Assembly: GCF_014652615.1 (NCBI RefSeq)
Contig: NZ_BMZD01000012.1
Coordinates: 1-48,662 of the forward strand
Reading direction: 5' to 3'
Source of the DNA: Novosphingobium arvoryzae
GTDB lineage: Bacteria > Pseudomonadota > Alphaproteobacteria > Sphingomonadales > Sphingomonadaceae
Length of the DNA stretch: 48,662 nt
The notes beneath the pieces were generated by a model. The model was given only the letters and a program-made list of their open reading frames with translations, did no database searches and had not been told where the DNA came from. A program made the position numbers and the translations under genes. Positions 8,296 to 15,074 of the stretch are shown here, in pieces; the stretch's first letter is position 1; the number at the start of each line of letters is the position of its first letter.

Positions 8296-9345
8296 TCAAC
8301 ACCCCTTAAAATCGTTAGCTAAGCAGTAATCAGCCAATCGATTGGCATGCGCAATGTCATTAGAGGACATACTTTTCGCAGCGACCGTTTTATTTTTTGA
8401 TGCTAATTCATTTCCTCCTCGTTCACTCAAAATAAACCACATGTATGCTAATATAATATCTTGATTAATTCCGTCCCCACTCGCCAATGCAATGCCAAGA
8501 TGTAATTGTGCTTCTGGTTGCCCTCGTTCGGCTGCCAATCGAAACCATCGTACCGCTTCCACGTCATTTTTTTGAACGCCTTGGCCTAAACGATACATTA
8601 TGCCTACGTTGACCATCGCCTCGATCACACCCTGTCGGGCTGCTTGCAAATACCATCTCAACGCCTCGGAATCATTTTTTTGGATGTCATTGCTTTCATG
8701 GTACATATACCCAAGTTGTAATTGAGCGACGGCATCACCTTGTTCGGCTGCCAATTGAAGCCACCGTACCGCTTCCACGTCATTTTTTTGAACGCCTTGG
8801 CCTACGCTGTACATTTCTGCTAGTTCGCGCTGAGCTTCTGCATTGCCTTGCTCGGCAGCCAACCTATACAGGCGCGCCGCTTCGAGATAATTTTGGGCAA
8901 CGCCTTCGCCTTTTTCGTACATGTGACCAAGATTAAATTGAGCAAATACACTCCCTTGATTTGCCGCCAATCCATACCAACGCGCCGCTTCTTGGAAGTT
9001 TGTTGGCACTCCTAGGCCTTTGTAATACATGTAACCGACATTTGTTTGGGCTTCAGAATCGCCTTGTTCAGCCGCCATTCTATACCATCGGATCGCTTCC
9101 GCATCATTCTTGGGAACGCCTTGGCCTTTTTCATACATCAAACCGATGTTAAACTGTGCTGGCGCGTCACCCTGCTGTGCCAGCTTGCGCCAAATCTCAA
9201 GAGCTCTTGTGTATTCCTTTGCTCTGTAAGCCGCTAATCCAGATTCGAAATTTTGAGCATAAATAGGTGCAGGCATTAATACGGAATAAGTCGATATAAT
9301 TAGTGCAATAGACGCACTTTTTAGATTAAAGTTCTTGAACTTCAT
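8296..9345 (-). CDS. Secreted Sel1-repeat (SLR) protein
   Basis: 349 residues from ATG 9345, preferred over the upstream in-frame start because a Sec signal peptide begins here (LMPAPIYAQ cleavage) and AGGGAAA precedes it. Seven Sel1-like repeats of about 36 residues follow, each of the form AQxxLGxMYxxGxGVxxxxxEAxRWYRLAAEQG. Sel1 repeats form alpha-solenoids used for protein-protein contacts; exported members act in cell-envelope signalling or host interaction, but the partner here is unknown. Two repeats share an exact 40-bp stretch (8549-8588 and 8765-8804), a sign of recent unit copying. The upstream region carries a 12-C tract. Confidence 0.85.
   Translation of the reverse strand: MKFKNFNLKSASIALIISTYSVLMPAPIYAQNFESGLAAYRAKEYTRALEIWRKLAQQGDAPAQFNIGLMYEKGQGVPKNDAEAIRWYRMAAEQGDSEAQTNVGYMYYKGLGVPTNFQEAARWYGLAANQGSVFAQFNLGHMYEKGEGVAQNYLEAARLYRLAAEQGNAEAQRELAEMYSVGQGVQKNDVEAVRWLQLAAEQGDAVAQLQLGYMYHESNDIQKNDSEALRWYLQAARQGVIEAMVNVGIMYRLGQGVQKNDVEAVRWFRLAAERGQPEAQLHLGIALASGDGINQDIILAYMWFILSERGGNELASKNKTVAAKSMSSNDIAHANRLADYCLANDFKGC
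8549..8588. repeat. 40-bp exact repeat within Sel1 gene, unit 1
   Basis: Identical to 8765-8804, 216 bp away, which is exactly two 108-bp Sel1 units. This keeps the reading frame if the units recombine. Confidence 0.85.
8765..8804. repeat. 40-bp exact repeat within Sel1 gene, unit 2
   Basis: Partner of the repeat at 8549-8588. Other Sel1 units in the gene are much more diverged at the DNA level. Confidence 0.85.
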
Positions 9346-9479
9346 CGTGCATTTCCCTAAATCAAAGAGATATGAAAACTTCAACGAACTGAAATTTCTG
9401 GCGGTGATGGGGCAGTGGCCTGCAAATTGATTCGATTTGCAAAATTTGAGCAATATAAGCGGAATACATGCAATCAGCG

Positions 9480-9491
9480 CCCCCCCCCCCC
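9480..9491. repeat. 12-nt C homopolymer upstream of Sel1 gene
   Basis: A run of twelve C lies in otherwise AT-rich DNA about 135 nt upstream of the Sel1 gene start and 94 nt past the recombinase 3' end. Such tracts can change length by slippage and alter promoter spacing; they are also prone to sequencing error. Confidence 0.8.
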
Positions 9492-9585
9492 GAGAAGGCG
9501 ATGGCTAAACTCATTTGTTTGCAGGAATGAAAGCATTTGACATTGCGATGTGTCAATAGGTAGGTGACATTCTCGGGTAATGAAC

Positions 9586-10152
9586 TCAGCCCGCGTTAGC
9601 CGCGTTCCTGAGCTGCTCATCCGACACATGGCAGTAGAGGGCGGTGGTTTGGATCGAGGAATGGCCCATGAGCTGCTGGATCGTGGCCATGCCAATACCC
9701 AGCTCGTTCTTCCTCGTGGCAAACGTGCGGCGACCTGCGTGGCTGCTCGTGTCAATGCCCGCTGCGCGGTAGATGGATTTGATCCTCGTAGAGAGTGTGA
9801 CTGTGCACATGTGCCGACCCGTGCGCGAGCTGCGGATCAGGGGAGCTGCATCGGGCAGATTCTTTGAGTTACTCAAGAAAACCGTTAAAATCTTGCGCAG
9901 CTCGTCCCCAACGAAGACCCGGCGTGATCGATGGCCCTTGGTCTGGTGTTTGGCGAGGTGAATGATGTCCACGGCCCGGCCATCCAAGCCCCGCACATCG
10001 CCAATGGTAAGCGAAGCAATTTCCCCGACACGCATGCCGCCCATGATGCTGAGTGCCAATGCCAGCTTGTCGCGCTGTCCGTTACTGCCTGTTTCCGCAA
10101 TGCGGAGCACACGACGCACCTCGTCCTTGGTGAGCACCTTAGCTTTGGCCAT
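9586..10152 (-). CDS. Short tyrosine recombinase, copy 2 (intact)
   Basis: 188 residues, essentially only the catalytic domain of the tyrosine recombinase family. The full active set is visible: R41 (MRVGE), K72 (HQTKG), H138..R141 (HAGRR), H164 (MGHSS) and nucleophile Y173 (LYCHV). Typical family members are about 300 residues with an N-terminal core-binding domain, which is missing; the short N-terminus (MAKAKVLTKDEVRRVLRIAE) matches the first helix of the catalytic domain. It closes the second dpdA-cargo-recombinase unit. It may act on short sites, perhaps with a partner supplying the other domain. A GGTAGGAA motif lies 59 nt upstream. Confidence 0.85.
   Translation of the reverse strand: MAKAKVLTKDEVRRVLRIAETGSNGQRDKLALALSIMGGMRVGEIASLTIGDVRGLDGRAVDIIHLAKHQTKGHRSRRVFVGDELRKILTVFLSNSKNLPDAAPLIRSSRTGRHMCTVTLSTRIKSIYRAAGIDTSSHAGRRTFATRKNELGIGMATIQQLMGHSSIQTTALYCHVSDEQLRNAANAG
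9864..9876. repeat. Perfect TTGAGTTACTCAA palindrome inside recombinase copy 2
   Basis: A 13-bp palindrome lying in codons for LSNSK. Same core as the site after the dpdA terminator (1123-1135). Confidence 0.3.
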
Positions 10153-10328
10153 TGAAACCGCCTCTTGATGAACTTTTCTGCTGTGCTCAGCATATTTTCA
10201 TCAGAAGGGCGTTCCTACCGGAAGGGGGGCGGTCGAGAGCTGTTCGATCTCAGTGGGATAGCCCAATAGACTAAGAATTATGTATTTCTTCATCGTGTTG
10301 CGGACTGAGGCCAAGGAGAGGATATGAG

Positions 10329-10649
10329 TTAGAAGTCAAATTTGAACTGCGAAGGGTCGATCCAGACCTTCCTCCCTGAAGGAAGCTTACGGTAATGCCC
10401 ATGTCGCATTGGATTTAGCGATCTCGCCTTGGCGCTGGATGCAGCTTGTCGATCAAGCCTAGCCCGAGTCATCGCCTGCTGCCTTCGTTCCTCGAGTGAA
10501 ATCCCTCGGCTGGCACGAGCGGCAAGGGCACGCTCCGACACTTCATTTTCAGACGCTGCGATCCGCAATGCCGCCTCAAGCGAGAGACCTTGCACGAGCA
10601 GATCGTCAAAGTCAGCTAGCGCATTTGCGATCTTAGCTTCGATTTCCAT
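10329..10649 (-). CDS. Small basic protein of unknown function
   Basis: 106 residues; N-terminal half helical and acidic (MEIEAKIANALADFDDLLVQG), then an Arg-rich helix (ISLEERRQQAMTRARLDRQ) and a basic C-terminus (HGHYRKLPSGRKVWI). A GGAG ribosome site lies 8 nt before the ATG. It starts 41 nt downstream of the DUF4258-like gene and is probably the third gene of the HTH/DUF4258 operon. The size and mixed acidic/basic layout would suit a nucleic-acid or partner-binding protein, but no family was recognised. Confidence 0.6.
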   Translation of the reverse strand: MEIEAKIANALADFDDLLVQGLSLEAALRIAASENEVSERALAARASRGISLEERRQQAMTRARLDRQAASSAKARSLNPMRHGHYRKLPSGRKVWIDPSQFKFDF

Positions 10650-10690
10650 GTCACACTCCGCAAACTTCGATCGATGCTTGGAATGCCCAG

Positions 10691-10972
10691 TTAGTGACGA
10701 AATGCTGCGGTAACGATGGTTCCGTCTCTGGCTTCAATGACGTAGCAGCTCCGATACCGTTCAAATCCCTTAACTGCCACGCCAACGTAGCTTGCAAATC
10801 TGCGCCAGGTCCGTTTCGTGAAGTACACAGACTCTGCGCCGTCTCCGGCAGGGCGCCGTTCACCGAAATCGAGAAGAGCGTCGATCACAGCTTGAGGGAT
10901 TGAACGCTGCTGCTGCCGGCACAATGCGTGGTTCGTCATCGGTGCATTCACCGCGTAATGGGTCCCGATCAT
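10691..10972 (-). CDS. DUF4258-like protein, paralogue A
   Basis: 93 residues from ATG 10972, whose A is shared with the TAA of the upstream regulator gene (TAATG), implying translational coupling. The pattern H-ALxRxxxRxIPQxxIDALxDxGxxRPAG, then YFTKRTWRRFASYVG and a final DGTIVTAAFRH, matches the compact DUF4258 fold (early conserved His/Arg, late xVVTVxxRH), related to BrnT/RelE-type toxins. It is a clear paralogue of 16452-16757, which also follows an HTH gene. Toxin or RNA-binding activity is inference. Confidence 0.65.
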   Translation of the reverse strand: MIGTHYAVNAPMTNHALCRQQQRSIPQAVIDALLDFGERRPAGDGAESVYFTKRTWRRFASYVGVAVKGFERYRSCYVIEARDGTIVTAAFRH

Positions 10973-12099
10973 TACAGCCCCCATTCATCAATAATTTTGA
11001 TTTCGTGTCGGATGAGTTCGTCAGTGACTTCAAACGGTCCGTTGCCGAACAAGGAAGCATCAGCCTCGTTGTCATCCTGATCCATACCAGCTTCAAGCCG
11101 GGCCAGACGCCTTGCCTCAAGGTAGGCCATGTGTTCCTCAATGCGGGATTTGGCGTGCTCCCATCGTTTTTCATCCGTCATTTGCGATGCAAGGTACGCT
11201 TGGCGTTCAGATGCCCGCTCAGGACTGAGAAGCTCTTTCGGTATGTCGCGGAGTGAAACATGGCCAAACTCAATGGCTATCCGTGCCCACTTATTATCAC
11301 CGCAAATTTCGTCGATGAAATCCGCTCCGATACGATAATCTGCAATGCCGCTTGGAATTTGCGGATTGCCTTCATCGTCGCCAAGCTCAATCTTGATGTC
11401 CGGCTGCGCGAATGATCCGGCGTAATCCTTCAGGAAAACGAGGAACGGACTTACCCACTCATATGGGAGCCTAGCATCAAGGTCATAATCGTAGTTGCTA
11501 TCAAAATCTGATGAGGCGAGCTGAGATTCCTCTTCTAGACGCTTCAATGCGCTATGACCAAAGACGTCCTTACTCTCGATGGACTGCTTCTCAATCTTTT
11601 CTGCCCCCCAAGCTCGGGCAAACGAGCCCTGAAGAAGCGGATTATCCCCACGAATGGCATCAAGCTGGTCCGCAATTGCACCCAGCGCCTGCAAACGTTC
11701 CTTGCGCCACTTCAGGCTAGCCTCCGCGATAAGGGCGGCAAACAGTGGCGCCATAGCGATCTGGGCTGAACGCGAGATACCGTACATTGCCTCAACGGCT
11801 TGGAACGACAGGTCTGTCTGACGGCTCACGGGAGCCTTTATCGTTACATACGACTTTAGATGCTCATCTTCTTCAGATGGTGGAAGCTCACATGCTGTCA
11901 GGATATCAACTTCAACCCGCAGAGCCTTCGCAAGCGCCTTCAGCGTATGACTTCTTTTGCCCTTTGGCGAATCTTTGCCGCTACAAATGCGCTTGATTGT
12001 CGCAATGCCAACGGACGATAGGTCGGCTAGACCCTGCTGTGTTAGCTTCTGCCTTTCCATCAGGGCCTTGAATACCTGAGGGTGAATTGTCGCTTCCAT
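10972..12099 (-). CDS. XRE-family HTH regulator with long unknown C-terminal domain
   Basis: 375 residues from ATG 12099, chosen for the CAGGAGAG ribosome site just upstream. Residues about 5-65 form a Cro/C1-type HTH (FKALMERQKLTQQGLADLSSVGIATIKRICSG), followed by a C-terminal region of about 300 residues with no recognised motif. The promoter region contains at least six GGATCA-type half-sites spaced about 10-11 bp, a likely autoregulatory operator. The stop overlaps the DUF4258-like gene. It may control the block as a repressor, by analogy with plasmid and phage immunity regulators; this is inference. Confidence 0.7.
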   Translation of the reverse strand: MEATIHPQVFKALMERQKLTQQGLADLSSVGIATIKRICSGKDSPKGKRSHTLKALAKALRVEVDILTACELPPSEEDEHLKSYVTIKAPVSRQTDLSFQAVEAMYGISRSAQIAMAPLFAALIAEASLKWRKERLQALGAIADQLDAIRGDNPLLQGSFARAWGAEKIEKQSIESKDVFGHSALKRLEEESQLASSDFDSNYDYDLDARLPYEWVSPFLVFLKDYAGSFAQPDIKIELGDDEGNPQIPSGIADYRIGADFIDEICGDNKWARIAIEFGHVSLRDIPKELLSPERASERQAYLASQMTDEKRWEHAKSRIEEHMAYLEARRLARLEAGMDQDDNEADASLFGNGPFEVTDELIRHEIKIIDEWGL

Positions 12100-12140
12100 C
12101 TGCCGCTCTCCTGTTGAGAGCCATATGATCTGACAAAAAG

Positions 12141-12220
12141 GGATCATCAAGGATCAAATTGGGATCATTTCCCCAATTTTGATGCCGTACATGGGATCAT
12201 TAGGATCACCGAGGGTATCA
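12141..12220. promoter_or_regulatory. Phased GGATCA repeat array upstream of XRE-like regulator
   Basis: GGATCA or near copies at 12141, 12151, 12162, 12194, 12203 and 12214 (last one GGTATCA), so neighbours are 9-12 bp apart or separated by about three turns. Two more copies lie at 12605 and 12658. The array sits 40-120 nt upstream of the regulator start and abuts the 3' end of the 101-residue gene. A tandem operator bound on one face of the helix fits best; an iteron role is possible. Confidence 0.6.
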
Positions 12221-12523
12221 TGAGACCACTTCGGCAACGCTGTAGCGTTTACTAAGATGCTCAAGCAGCAAGGCCTCAGCTTCACGCAATGCACATAGCT
12301 GTACAAGGTCTAACGCTGCATCACGCTCCTTACATAAGCGTATCGAGCGCAGACAATTGATCGCACCCGCTATGGAAAAGTCGCGCTTCATGTGAGCCTG
12401 ATATGCAGACCAGTTTTGATTCTTGCCCACATACTCCTGGCTGAACGCCTGTCGTGTTGTTGTAAGTTTCGCATTGCGCAATATGAGATAGATGTGCTCG
12501 ATCAGTGATGTGTTCATATCCAT
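12218..12523 (-). CDS. Small protein, DUF6626-like
   Basis: 101 residues (ATG 12523; an alternative at 12517 gives 99). The segment AFSQEYVGKNQNWSAYQAHMKRDFSIAGAINCLRSIR resembles small mobile-element proteins where FSxxWLGxxxSYYAYLK precedes a helical C-terminus; the assignment is tentative. It probably has a helix-turn-helix-sized helical core. It lies between the repeat array and the AT-rich gap, on the same strand as the regulator, and its stop codon overlaps the last operator half-site. Confidence 0.55.
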   Translation of the reverse strand: MDMNTSLIEHIYLILRNAKLTTTRQAFSQEYVGKNQNWSAYQAHMKRDFSIAGAINCLRSIRLCKERDAALDLVQLCALREAEALLLEHLSKRYSVAEVVS

Positions 12524-12976
12524 ATTTATATGATCAACGCTGGATAACGCTTAGGGAGCGTAAAGAAGCGTGAACGGTATGTGATCGTGCTGTGGATATG
12601 TCTGGGGATCAAATGGGGAAAGGTGATTGGCTGTGGTGGAGGCACTGTGGCCTATGGTGGATCATTGTGCGTTATGTGCGACCTTCAATATGCGTTTATC
12701 GTAAGCACATTGTGATATTCAATATATGCTCATTATATTTCAATGTGTTTGATATGTAGGGAGTGTGCTGTTGTTTATTGTATAACGAGGATAGGCGGTG
12801 GAAATGCCCACAACCTACCTTCAATGCTAACGATGTAAGCCATAACAATGTGCCATGATGATGCCTTATGAGAGCCGTATGCCTAGCACTTCGACCTCTG
12901 ACCGTTGCTGTGTTCGAACCTAATAATGTGCCTTAGAGAGTGCCTATGTGGTGCCTGATTGAGCCTTGATGAATGC
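12524..12976. other. AT-rich gene-free region, candidate origin or control region
   Basis: About 450 nt with no credible ORF. It holds short recurring words (TTCAAT at about 12691, 12718, 12738, 12822; GGATCA at 12605 and 12658), an AT-rich core around 12690-12790, and the start of the phased TGCC array. It lies directly downstream of the HUH-protein gene. Features together resemble a replication origin of a plasmid or satellite element, but no standard DnaA box was found. Confidence 0.4.
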
Positions 12977-13030
12977 CTAAGCTTTTTGGGAGAGAAATTG
13001 CCTGAGTGATGCCATTGAGTTTGCCATGCG
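12851..13030. repeat. Phased TGCCTNA iteron-like array
   Basis: TGCC(T/A) words begin at 12851, 12862, 12880, 12929, 12941, 12952, (AGCC at 12962-12963), 12974, 12999, 13010 and 13022. Most neighbours are 11-12 bp apart, about one helical turn. The last three fall in the 3' end of the HUH-protein gene. The consensus is close to TGCCTNANNNN. Confidence 0.5.
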
Positions 13031-13666
13031 CTGTCCACGCTCACGGTCTTTGTTCGCTTGAGCCCGCTGGCGCTCGTTAAATTTGTGACGGATCAGAACC
13101 GAATGAACTGGAACATTGTCCAACGCAGCCTCGAACAAATCATCGGTTAGGTGATTTGCGATACGCTGGGCCTGAGCATCATTGCAGAATGAAGCATAAG
13201 CATCGGAATCATCGTTGTGGTGATCGCAGTTGATGACAAGGCTATCATCTCGAAAGCGCCACATCTCCTTGGTGACATATTCCGCTATGGCCTGCTTGTC
13301 GTGAATGGGTGTGATCCAGTTGGATTTCAGTGTAGCAGTGTCAGCATCAAGCGTATTCCACAGCACGTTCAGGATGGCTGAGAATACTACAGGATCGATC
13401 ATAGACTGCGCAACGAAGTGCACGTGGATGCACTTTTGGCTCTTGCCGAATTCCAGAAAGCAGAGCCGATTGATGCCATAGCCTTTGTCGGCTGCTCGGC
13501 CAAAGAACACGCGGTCGGCCTTGTGAAAGAATGCGGCGAACAGCTTTATGGCCTTGTCGCGGCAGATGCGTTCTCCATCCTTGAAGGCCAGCACACCGGT
13601 CACGTCATATGGACCTTTGACGACCTTATTGATCGAGTTTTCGGCGATCTTTTTGCCCCAATTCAT
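12977..13666 (-). CDS. HUH-endonuclease-like replication or nicking protein
   Basis: 229 residues. The order of motifs fits the HUH superfamily: a hydrophobic motif 1 (VTGVLAFK, about residues 22-29), motif 2 with H81-V-H83 after a beta-strand (KCIHVHFVAQ), and motif 3 AEYVTKEMW with candidate nucleophile Y130 and K133. HUH enzymes nick one DNA strand and start rolling-circle replication or conjugative transfer. The C-terminal 40 residues are Arg/Gln/Lys-rich. The gene ends inside the phased TGCC array, a plausible target. Family placement beyond HUH is not secure. AGGA lies about 10 nt before ATG 13666. Confidence 0.6.
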   Translation of the reverse strand: MNWGKKIAENSINKVVKGPYDVTGVLAFKDGERICRDKAIKLFAAFFHKADRVFFGRAADKGYGINRLCFLEFGKSQKCIHVHFVAQSMIDPVVFSAILNVLWNTLDADTATLKSNWITPIHDKQAIAEYVTKEMWRFRDDSLVINCDHHNDDSDAYASFCNDAQAQRIANHLTDDLFEAALDNVPVHSVLIRHKFNERQRAQANKDRERGQRMANSMASLRQFLSQKA

Positions 13667-13967
13667 ATCTGCATATTCCTATTGCAGATATTTATCCTTT
13701 GGCGGCAAATCCGGCTTATAATCTGGCTCGGTTTTGGTAAAAAATCTTGCCTTTGGGTAAAACCAATCAGGCCGATAAAATGAGGTCAGGGCTCGATTTG
13801 AACACGTTACGGTCTGCAAGCCACGCGAGCTACCGAAAGGTATATGCGCTCGCAAAAAACCTGCTGCGCAATTTTCAGCACATGCGGAGAACCGCACCAC
13901 GCCTGATCTTATCTAACGCCACCGTCTGTGCGGTATGCGGCATCAAGATGGGATTATCGTGAGTGGC
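13667..13967. other. Gap with no supported gene
   Basis: 300 nt. Short ORFs on both strands (for example 13747-13962) lack a ribosome site and have unlikely composition. It probably holds the promoter of the HUH-protein gene. Confidence 0.5.
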
Positions 13968-14285
13968 TCAATACTCCTCGGCCAGCATGATTGTCAGTAC
14001 GCGGCAGGTGACAGCTGGATCGCTGGCGTCGGGCGAGTGCATGAGCAGGTCGACATCGTAATAGTCGAACTTCCAGAACACCGTCTGGCCTTCATGCTCG
14101 ATGCTGCCGAAATCGTGCTCGCCGTAGGGATCGTTGCGTTCGTTGAAGTCGTTGAAAGCACGAACCTTGGCATAGAGGCCATCGAGATCGTCCATGGCTG
14201 CAATGCCCTGTGTGATCACGACACGGCAGCCAATGAACGAAGTGCGAGCAGCGTCATTGAGTTCGGCAATGCGGGCCGCTGTCAT
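13968..14285 (-). CDS. DUF3768 protein
   Basis: 105 residues from ATG 14285; a TTG one codon upstream is rejected. It carries the DUF3768 signature: an N-terminal LNDAART, then VVITQGI, FNDFNERNDPYGEHDFG, FWKFDYYD, and the ending SPDxSDPxxTCRVLTIMLAEEY. DUF3768 proteins are small cytoplasmic proteins common on alphaproteobacterial plasmids and islands; their role is unknown. The start overlaps the stop of the 48-codon gene (TGATG), so translation is probably coupled, and the genes 15020 to 13968 look like one operon. Confidence 0.85.
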   Translation of the reverse strand: MTAARIAELNDAARTSFIGCRVVITQGIAAMDDLDGLYAKVRAFNDFNERNDPYGEHDFGSIEHEGQTVFWKFDYYDVDLLMHSPDASDPAVTCRVLTIMLAEEY

Positions 14286-14431
14286 CAACTGGCCCGCGTG
14301 TAGTGAAGAACCTGCCCGCGCCCAAATTGGGCCTCACCGATCAGCTTGGCAGCGTAGTCGCTTTCGGCTGTGACGATGATGCGGGTCGTGGTTCCGTTGC
14401 TGAGACGCACGAGCAGGCGATATTGCCTCAT
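14285..14431 (-). CDS. 48-residue protein of unknown function
   Basis: MRQYRLLVRLSNGTTTRIIV, then an Ala-rich helix (ESDYAAKLIGEAQFG) and VLHYTRAS. It reads as a small beta-beta-alpha fold. The start overlaps the stop of the next gene upstream (ATGA) and its stop overlaps the DUF3768 start, so it is an operon member. It resembles the 64-residue neighbour (VRVQPTGTDTVVVDAYTEEEARQY) in layout, suggesting an old duplication. A longer frame running through to 14719 is rejected because it covers two genes. Confidence 0.6.
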   Translation of the reverse strand: MRQYRLLVRLSNGTTTRIIVTAESDYAAKLIGEAQFGRGQVLHYTRAS

Positions 14432-14622
14432 TGCCGCGCCTCCCGTTCCCGCTTGCGTTCTGCCTCCACGAACTCCGGCTTTCGCCGTGCCATAAAGATG
14501 ATGCAGCCAACGCCGTGGAGGCTTTCGCAATACTGCCTTGCCTCCTCCTCGGTGTAAGCATCGACGACCACCGTGTCGGTTCCTGTGGGCTGCACTCGGA
14601 CCCATGCTCGGTATTGATCCAT
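14428..14622 (-). CDS. 64-residue protein of unknown function
   Basis: MDQYRAWVRVQPTGTDTVVV opens a beta hairpin, followed by a helix (YTEEEARQYCESL), GVGCIIFMARRKPE and a charged tail rich in Glu and Arg. The layout is like phage or plasmid early proteins. It starts 5 nt after the DUF6641 gene and overlaps the 48-residue gene by 4 nt (ATGA). Function unknown. Confidence 0.6.
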   Translation of the reverse strand: MDQYRAWVRVQPTGTDTVVVDAYTEEEARQYCESLHGVGCIIFMARRKPEFVEAERKREREARQ

Positions 14623-14627
14623 GACCG

Positions 14628-15020
14628 TTACCCCTTCTTGCGTTCGGCAACGGCGGCCATAGCCTTGTCCAACTCACCGGCCTTGGCGGCAGCGTCGAAG
14701 GCCGCGAGCACTGCGGCAACTTCGTCGAGCTTGTTGACGAACACGGCGTTGTTGGTGGCGTTCAAGATTAGTGCTCTCGCGCCATACCGGCACTGCACAT
14801 AGAAGCCGTTGTCTTGGGCAACCCACCACGGACGAATGGCCTTGGCGGCCTTGCCTTCGACCTTGGCTGGAATGGTGAAGATTTCGCCCTTCAATGCAGC
14901 TGCCAGAACCAACTTCTGCTGTTCAATGGCAGCAATGATCTTGTCGCGGCGTCGTTGAATGGGATCGACTGCGGGCGCTTTGGCCAACGTCTTGAATGTG
15001 AACTTGGAAAGCGAGGACAT
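14628..15020 (-). CDS. DUF6641-like protein, copy 1
   Basis: 130 residues from ATG 15020 (MSSLSKFTFKTLAKAP), preferred over ATG 15035 because AAAGG lies 7 nt upstream and because the paralogue at 46930-47364 starts the same way. The shared features are a basic Q-R-R-R/K helix (RRRDKIIAAIEQQKLVLAA), a central RxWWVxxxxG...VRYG strand pair and a C-terminal AVLAAFDAAAKAGELD helix, as in the DUF6641 family of plasmid and phage proteins. Function unknown. It heads the downstream operon to DUF3768. Confidence 0.7.
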   Translation of the reverse strand: MSSLSKFTFKTLAKAPAVDPIQRRRDKIIAAIEQQKLVLAAALKGEIFTIPAKVEGKAAKAIRPWWVAQDNGFYVQCRYGARALILNATNNAVFVNKLDEVAAVLAAFDAAAKAGELDKAMAAVAERKKG

Positions 15021-15074
15021 ATCAATGCCTTTCATCGTGTTGATGAAGGCAAAGTAACTTCGGCTGGATTGGCC

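Noticed and set aside
9480..9500. C-tract as a frameshift point inside a coding gene
   Set aside because: No gene with good evidence spans it; it lies between the recombinase and Sel1 genes.
1..10152. Classical integron
   Set aside because: No attC-like folded sites between cargo genes, and the recombinase lacks an IntI-type extra domain; cargo genes are long and on both strands.
12524..12976. Standard DnaA-box origin
   Set aside because: No convincing TTATCCACA-type boxes; only the phased repeats support an origin idea.
13747..13962. 71-residue plus-strand ORF
   Set aside because: No ribosome site, unlikely composition, and opposite to the whole operon direction.
14285..14719. 144-residue minus-strand ORF
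   Set aside because: It overlaps two better genes; only its last 48 codons, from ATG 14431, form a plausible protein coupled to its neighbours.
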